From NCBI GenBank assembly GCA_030268105.1, contig BSDZ01000011.1, positions 1,897,001 to 1,961,000 on the forward strand: 64,000 bases of DNA, read 5' to 3'. The position numbers were made by a program, and so were the translations under genes. Below, one piece after another: positions 58,180 to 64,000 of this stretch. The notes beneath the pieces are model-generated. The model searched no databases. It saw only the letters and a list, made by a program, of their open reading frames with translations, and was not told the origin of the DNA. Position 1 is the first letter of the stretch. Each line of letters opens with the position of its first letter. This DNA is from Volvox africanus (taxonomy: Eukaryota; Chlorophyta; Chlorophyceae; Chlamydomonadales; Volvocaceae).

Positions 58180-60620
58180 CTGCAGATGATTATAAGCTCT
58201 ACATGTTAGCAATCGGGGCCTCGGCAAGGTCTTAAGCAAGTCGCGTACTGACTGCTGAGGTCTGACCCACCATCGGGCATGCGTTGATCGCAGGGCCAGC
58301 CAGCTAGACTAGGTTGGCAATCGGATAACGTCACATACAATACCCATTTTTACTTTATCTTGAGCGCGTTTGCCGCGCACCCAGGAAATAAATGAAGGAA
58401 ATAGCAATTAGCTCTTGTGCTGGGTGTCCGCAACTACAACACAGTGGCCAATACTGAATATGGGATTAGAGGATTGCCACGAAAACAGCCGAAAGGAAGC
58501 TCCAAAGGCACGACCATAAAATATGACAAAGATGTAATTCGTGACGGAGATCATAGCATATCATTCAGATGTGCTACAACGTGCGTTAATGCATTTCAAG
58601 TTATAATAATACTTCTCGAGGAGGCGTGTGCCAATGGTGCCCGAACAAGCTCGGGAACGGGCAGGGAGCAGGCAGCTAGGAGCTGTCTGAAGTGGAAACG
58701 CTTTGGCAAAATACTCCCTAACCTGGCCATGTATTCCAAACTCTGATGCCTTAAAACTCTTACCTCCGAAAATCCCACTTCCACACGCCTCTGGGATAGA
58801 GCCCTGCAGTACCCCGCCACACCTCGCAGTACCCCGCCGTATATACCCCGCAGTACCCCTGGAGGCAGAATCCAATAGCAACGAATTAAGTACCCATTTG
58901 GAGCTCATCACCGTGTTCATCTCCCCCCGCCCCACCACTCCATGGAAATACCCGGCGTGCATCTTCTGTCGTGCAAGGGGCCCTGCTCCCCGGCACATTT
59001 CCTATCAACTTGACCGCAAAGGGTGTATTTTATCCACGCACAAGAAAAAGCGCGACAACAGATATCAGAACGTAACTCTGCCTGCAAGTTCAAAAGATAT
59101 TCGTTGTCTTGATGTATGAAATACGTATGAAGCAAGCTCGGCGTACGTATCTTCATAAAGACCGTTCTATTGGGGAAATGAAAATAAGCTCGATTCAGCC
59201 ACAGAGGCAGTCACGCGTGATGATAATGAACGCCACCCTGTACAGCGAAGATCGATGGATTGGAATTTGGACGCCGTGTCTCATCTCTGGTAAATAGAAG
59301 GACGATGGCCTACCGCCTCCTTCAAGCTATCTACTGTCTACCTGTTCGGTAAACACCGTCTGGCCAGACACCGTCATCAACCCTAAGTTCATCATTTTCC
59401 TGTTGCGGCGCGAGGCAGCGGTTGCTGCTGCTGGTACTACTAACTACTGCAATCAGAACATCATAGTCATCAGAAGGGACCTATTGCCGACAAGTTGGAG
59501 TTGGGAGTGTAGACCTGGCCAGGAGGAACACGAATATGCTTGGAGGGCTTGCAATCCCGTGCACATGAGGCAGGGTTTTCGGTACCATTACACATCAAAT
59601 CACCTATATATAGCAGTAGCAGCACGTGTAGCAGGTGGGACTCTTGGAAATCATAACATCACATGGCTCAGGCAAGCAGGGAAGCAGTAGTGCAAAGTTA
59701 CTGGTTACATGCCACAATGTCACAATGTTCATGTTGCCGCACATGGCAAGCAAGTATACACTTCTCAGAGCAGAGGAATGATAGACTCTCTGTTCGGGTG
59801 CCCGTTAGAGCCCCTCTTCGATCCGGCAGCATACGTCGTGGTTGGATACAGCCTTCCAACGAAATAATATAGAGGCAGGCAAATGAAGCGAAATGCCTTG
59901 GAAAACAAAGTGCACAGACACTCACTAAACCGTTGAAGTTTGATAAAATAAAATATAACACTAATATAGTGTTATTAAAGTATTATATAACAAAAGCTGG
60001 TGGCTGCTGACCCCGGCTCTCTTTCCCTTTTTGTATCCTCGGGTGTTGGGCCATGCAACCAGGATTAGATACTGCTCGGCTCAGAACCATCAATCTATTC
60101 CTGTCCCACGGCAGGACTGAATATATTTTTGATGAACCGAAGGAACTTCACTCTCTCGTAAATGGAATTTAGATTGCATGGACGGACTGACAATTCCAGC
60201 CAGGGGATATGTGGGGTCAGCGCAGCACAGGGGGCTGCAGGAGCCACACCTGGCGCAGCACGCATCAAGGGATACCAAATTTGCAACCTTCACACATGTA
60301 AAGCCGACTGTCCTTCACCCATTCAATCTCTCGGCTGAACTCCCTTTGGTTCACAGAGATCCCAAACCCGCCAGGCACTATTACTACTACTACCAACTAC
60401 CTACTAAGCCGAAAAGAGCAAGCGGCCTGCGAAGCACGGCCAGTCACAACGTGTCACACAAAACGCACATCCTGGCGACGTCGTCGAAATCAGACGTACG
60501 AGGATGTATCCGGCGCGTGATGCTGTGTCCCCAATCCCATGTTCCGAAGCTCCTCACGTCGCATCCGCAAGGACTCTGGTGTCAAGTTCTGTGTGTGCCG
60601 GGGAATAGGGTTTTCCGGTT

Positions 60621-60644
60621 TTTTAGGTTTTAGGGGTTTTAGGG
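60621..60644. repeat. Telomere-like TTTTAGGG tract
   Basis: TTTTAGG, TTTTAGGGG and TTTTAGGG in tandem, followed by looser GTTAGGG copies to about 60697. TTTTAGGG is the telomere repeat of Chlamydomonas-type algae. It lies just beyond the poly(A) signal of the EGLN-like gene. Confidence 0.85.
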
Positions 60645-60750
60645 TTGGTCTTAGAGTTCTGTGGGTTGATGAGTTGGGTTGTTAGGGTTGTTAGGGAGAA
60701 GCTTAACGAGTTAGGAAAACCGAGAGAGTCATCACGCTATGAACGACAAC

Positions 60751-60755
60751 TTACA
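60751..60755 (-). other. Candidate poly(A) signal of the EGLN-like gene (TGTAA on minus strand)
   Basis: TTACA on the plus strand, about 180 bp past the stop at 60938-60936. It supports the chosen 3' end. Confidence 0.6.
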
Positions 60756-60935
60756 GCGCATCACTTCTCGCTCCGAAACTCACAAACTACCTATGTTAGG
60801 CCCTATTAAAGGGTATGGCCCGTATCACCCTTATCCGTGCACCCCTGGCTGCCCCCTACGTCCACAATACGAACGCTAAACCAAGGCTTGAGACAGCGAA
60901 GAGCCTGGGGATGTATGAGCGGCACAACCACTATC

Positions 60936-63683
60936 CTAGGTCCTGGGCCACGTGCTCATACAAACTTCCACTTGGTGGGGTCGGAATGATCTTCCACCCC
61001 AAGTTGTCATCGTTGTCACACCTACCCGCATCGTCTCTGTTAGTGATGTCACACTTGGCAGGCCAAGGACCGCAGCCAGCAGCTGCTGTGCCCCCAGCTC
61101 CAGCGCTGCCACGCGAGTGCCCAGCTCCTTGCAGCCTGGAAAGGGTGTAACAGGCGGGAAAATGTCGTCCGGTATCGTACATATGGCGTCGGTGTTAGCG
61201 TCGGCATCGGCGTCGGCATCGGCATCGGCATCGACATCGGCGTCGGCATCGGCGTCGGCGTCGCGAGGAAAGCGAAAAGGGTGAATGCCCTACGCATTAG
61301 AGGACCGCAAGCATGCGCAGATCTCATCGTTCACACCGCTTCGAACGGAGCGGGGGACGCAGATGCATTATTGCGGTTTCCTAGTACTCCACTCGACTCA
61401 GGTATGAAAGCATGTGCGCCTGCACCGTGCACCGTGTCCTGGCTGATTAGTACCGCGGAAGGCTGGAACTCTCGACGCCGTACAGAGAAGAAATCCTCCT
61501 TCTTGTCCTCTGCTTGCTAACGGCAAGTAAATCCCCTTACATATCTCCTCATCCATAAAACCTTTTCTCGAGTCCTGGACTAGAACCGAGCGCATCATGA
61601 ACAGCCATGCGTAGACAGCTCGAGGAAGAATAGAGAAGCGTGCAGCAACTCGACTTAGACTCGACAAGGACTTCGAACCCTACGTCACTCACTCACTCTG
61701 GAGGCTGCCTATCATCCCTGCCTCCCCTCTGAACCCCCTCGCTGATTTCGTCTACTACCGGACTTATCCCCTTGGGCTAAGTGTCCTCCTCCATTTATCC
61801 AGAGACCTAACCATGTTGGTGTACAGCCATACAGGCAAAGAGGCTGCAACATCCAACGACGACATGCAACTGCGTGACTATGTGTATGTACATCAGCCCC
61901 CGAATTGTGAAGTGGAAACAATAGAAAAAACCACGCGGACATCCCTCCCTTCCCCCAATTAGCCCCCTTCCTGGTCGCGAGGGCTCCTCCTGAACTCCAC
62001 ACCGCACCTTCAGGGGTAGCCCGGACGCCGGAAGAGGCCTCATCCGCCAGCAGGTCCCTCAGCAGCGCGGTGGCGGCCGCCTGGGCACTTGGTTCACAGC
62101 TGGCGCCCGGCATTACCTGAACGACGTGGCCGGGAGGATGAAGGGAGGGAGGATGGGTGGAAGCAACGAAAGGAGGATGGAGAGGAATCAAGGGAAGGAG
62201 GATGGGGAGGAAGAAAAAGGGGAGGAGGATGGGGAGGAAGAAAAAGGGGAGGAGGATAGGGAGGAAGAAAAAGGGGAGGAAGAGGAATGGGAAGAGAGGA
62301 CAGGGGGAGAGAGGAGGAGGAAGTTACATGACGTGTCTTTGGGTTCGTTTCGCCCAAGCCTCAGGGTAAGACAGAATGAACGAATCGTTTCATGTGATGT
62401 GTTTCATGTGATGTGTTTCATGGGATTAACGGTTCTGGAAAGAAGAAGCAGAAGTGAAATAGGCAAGGAAGCCATGCATGCGCGTGCTCAAAGATAAAAG
62501 AACGTCATTTTTGGTGTTGTGAGATGGGAAAGGCGGACGTCGGGAAGGGGGAACATGAATTCCTCGTAAACAAAGTCGTAAGCTTAGCGAGTAGGTTTGA
62601 TGTTGCACCTTAGCGGCCGTGAGGGCGGCGGCGTGCTCCCCTGCGTCGAAGTACCAGAGGGTCACCGCGTGGCGGGGGGCATACGCTGGCATCACTTCAT
62701 GCGCCACCTCCGCCGAAAGGAACAGCGCCACGCGTCCCGACACCGGTAGTATATCCACGACCGGCGCAGCGCCCTTTGAGGGAGGACGACAGCCAATGGG
62801 ACGTTACGGTCAGGCAAGCCGGGAAATGCAAGTTTATATTACACATCTGGGGTTTTCACTGAATGAATAAATGAATGAATGAATCTGAGGGTGGTGGTGA
62901 TGGTGATGGTGGCAGCAGGAAAGATGGGGCAGTCATAATGCTGGCCGCATCTACCAGGATGGACCCTCTCCCCATGTTGAGCCAGGTCCCCGTCCCTCCT
63001 GTGCAGCGGCCCCCGTTGTCCCCGCCCCGGCCTTAAACCCTATACACACAGACACACACAGACACACCTTGCGTATCGGGAAGAGCCGCAGCGCACCCCC
63101 TTGCTTCTCAAGCCAGCCCGGGTTGAGGTACGTCAGCACGGTGAGGCGCCGGCCGTCCATTGTGGTGTTGTCCACGTGCTTTGCGAAGCGCGTGCCCTTG
63201 CCCTGCAGTGCGGAATCATAGCAAGTGCGGAATCTCACCAACCAATCCATCAATCCATATGAATCAGCAGCAATCCCCTCAGAAGCTGGTGCCGTCAAGA
63301 AGCCTGGTAGCGGCTGCCCGCGACAACAATAGCAGTGGCAAGGGGCTCCGCGAGGGGACCTGGGACTTGTCCCTGCGCCTGGGAAGGGGGGCTACTCTTG
63401 ACGGCTAGGGACCGCCTGCCTCTGCGAAACACATATGATATTTTAATATGGAAAATTAAATGGCCCCGAGGTCCCAGGGACGTCGCCGCTCCAGGGAGGC
63501 GCTAGGGAGGTGCTAGGGAGGTGCTAGGGAGGTGACGGAGAGGTGATGGAGAGGTTAAGGGGCCTGAGCACTGCTTACCGGGTACACGGCCATCATTGCA
63601 TCGCTGCGGCGGTGTAAGCCTGCCAGGTAGGACAGCCGGGGACGTAGCCCCTCAAACACGAGCTCATCCACATCCGCAAGCAT
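60936..63683 (-). CDS. HIF-prolyl-hydroxylase (EGLN/PHD)-like 2-oxoglutarate/Fe(II) dioxygenase, 5' end outside window
   Basis: Exons in transcript order: 63683-63579, 63202-63068, 62773-62609, 62116-62008, 61135-60936; 238 codons with stop, phase closing throughout. The double-stranded beta-helix core matches the EGLN/PHD prolyl-4-hydroxylase type: RRSDAMMAVYP, then GKGTRFAKHVDNTTMDGRR (iron ligands His and Asp in KHVD), VLTYLNPGW, QGGALRLFP, and VAHEVMPAYAPRHAVTLWY with the third iron ligand His and the 2-oxoglutarate-binding Arg. All catalytic residues are present, so it should hydroxylate prolines using oxygen. After the core comes an Ala/Leu-rich C-terminal helix region (KELGTRVAALELGAQQLLAA) not typical of animal EGLNs. 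Exon 1 here begins at an acceptor (TCAG before MLADVDEL), so that Met is probably internal and the N terminus lies beyond 64000. Introns carry several minisatellites. Confidence 0.85.
61199..61263. repeat. 6-bp repeat (TCGGCA/TCGGCG) in the last intron of the EGLN-like gene
   Basis: About ten hexamer units; they create a fake Ala-Ser repeat on the plus strand and a Pro-Met/Thr repeat on the minus strand. Confidence 0.9.
62197..62281. repeat. 27-bp minisatellite in an EGLN-like intron
   Basis: Three purine-rich copies (unit starts GGAGGATGGGGAGGAAG) with period 27, in the intron at 62117-62608. It gives a false Glu/Gly/Lys-rich frame on the plus strand. Confidence 0.9.
63501..63533. repeat. 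11-bp tandem repeat (GCTAGGGAGGT)
   Basis: Three perfect copies within the intron at 63203-63578. Confidence 0.9.
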
Positions 63684-64000
63684 CTGAGAGGGGCAGGGGG
63701 GAGGGCCAGGGGGGATCAGCCGGGTGATGGCGGGAAAAGAAAGATAGGAATGGCGAAAACTGCGCTCGGGCGGCAGGACTGTGGCAGCGATAGGGCAGGG
63801 AATGTTGGCGGAGCCGAAGCCACGAAGCTGCATGTGATGCGATGAACTTCGAGCTGCTAGGTTTCCTCATTTGGCTGAGGGGGGAACCCGGGAGAAGATG
63901 ATAGTAACTGACGCATCTAAGATGCTGCTGAGGAAAAACATCCAGACACAAGTAAACGAAAACCTGAAACTGAAACTGAAACTGAAACTGAAGCCGAAAC
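63684..64000. other. Intron of the EGLN-like gene with a CTGAAA repeat
   Basis: No upstream exon of the dioxygenase could be recognised here, so this is taken as intron. A (CTGAAA)n tract occupies about 63964-63991. Confidence 0.5.

Larger units (their letters stand above)
54126..60750. other. Gene-poor region
   Basis: Mostly AT-richer sequence with short frames. It contains a CAGGCTCCTC-type short repeat (about 54915-54960), a pair of related 50-bp repeats (56.5 and 56.8 kb), one doubtful exon (57.76-58.18 kb), a short palindrome at 59956-59974 and telomere-like sequence at 60.62 kb. Promoter and possible 5' exons of the kinase gene should lie at its left edge. Confidence 0.4.

Noticed and set aside
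59956..59974. AT-rich palindrome (TAACACTA/TAGTGTTA)
   Set aside because: Short perfect palindromes are expected by chance in AT-rich spacer; no T tract or gene end nearby makes it a terminator.
62126..62497. Glu/Lys/Gly-rich plus-strand frame
   Set aside because: Produced by the 27-bp purine minisatellite inside an intron of the EGLN-like gene.

Overview
The window looks like nuclear DNA from a green alga, most likely of the Chlamydomonadales/volvocine group. Genes are cut into many exons with GT-AG introns. Exons are GC-rich with long Ala/Gly/Ser/Pro linkers. Three genes end near TGTAA, the usual green-algal poly(A) signal. Introns and spacers are full of simple repeats, including short TTTAGGG/TTTTAGGG telomere-like tracts. 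There are no operons, CRISPR arrays or convincing tRNA/rRNA genes. All gene models were spliced by hand from the sequence; reading phase closes at every junction except one, which is flagged.

Layout: (1) 1-66, minus strand, possible 5' end of a CDS leaving the window. (2) 484-2809, plus, APH1, a gamma-secretase subunit (6 exons, 238 aa). (3) 3246-8046, plus, TFIIIC subunit 5/tau95-like (7 exons, 858 aa). (4) 10081-13454, plus, a membrane-anchored or secreted protein made of four tandem Cys-rich PAN/apple-like modules, one exon each. (5) 13.5-20.6 kb, gene-poor, with a LINE reverse-transcriptase remnant near 16.7-17.1 kb. (6) 20641-25106, minus, a membrane-anchored nucleoside-phosphorylase-superfamily protein (8 exons, 585 aa). 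(7) 26431-29054, plus, an atypical SDR/NmrA-like NAD(P)-binding protein (5 exons, 238 aa), divergent from (6). (8) 32187-35230, minus, an unrecognised low-complexity protein of about 868 aa. (9) 35.2-42.8 kb, gene-poor, with a broken Penelope-like reverse transcriptase (38.3-40.0 kb) and a 200-bp foldback element. (10) 42852-54125, minus, a giant (about 2,220 aa) TKL/Raf-like kinase with an N-terminal WD-like propeller and a 1,080-residue disordered tail. (11) 54.1-60.9 kb, gene-poor, with one doubtful exon. (12) 60936 to beyond 63683, minus, the 3' part of a HIF-prolyl-hydroxylase (EGLN/PHD)-like dioxygenase whose 5' end lies outside the window.

The genes do not form one pathway. They cover membrane proteolysis (APH1), Pol III transcription (TFIIIC5), surface recognition (PAN modules), signalling (TKL kinase), oxygen or 2-oxoglutarate sensing (EGLN-like) and metabolism (phosphorylase, SDR). 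The most unusual items are the phase-1 module-exon gene, the propeller-TKL kinase with an HGD catalytic loop, the APH1 lacking one conserved histidine, and the foldback element beside the dead Penelope-like element.
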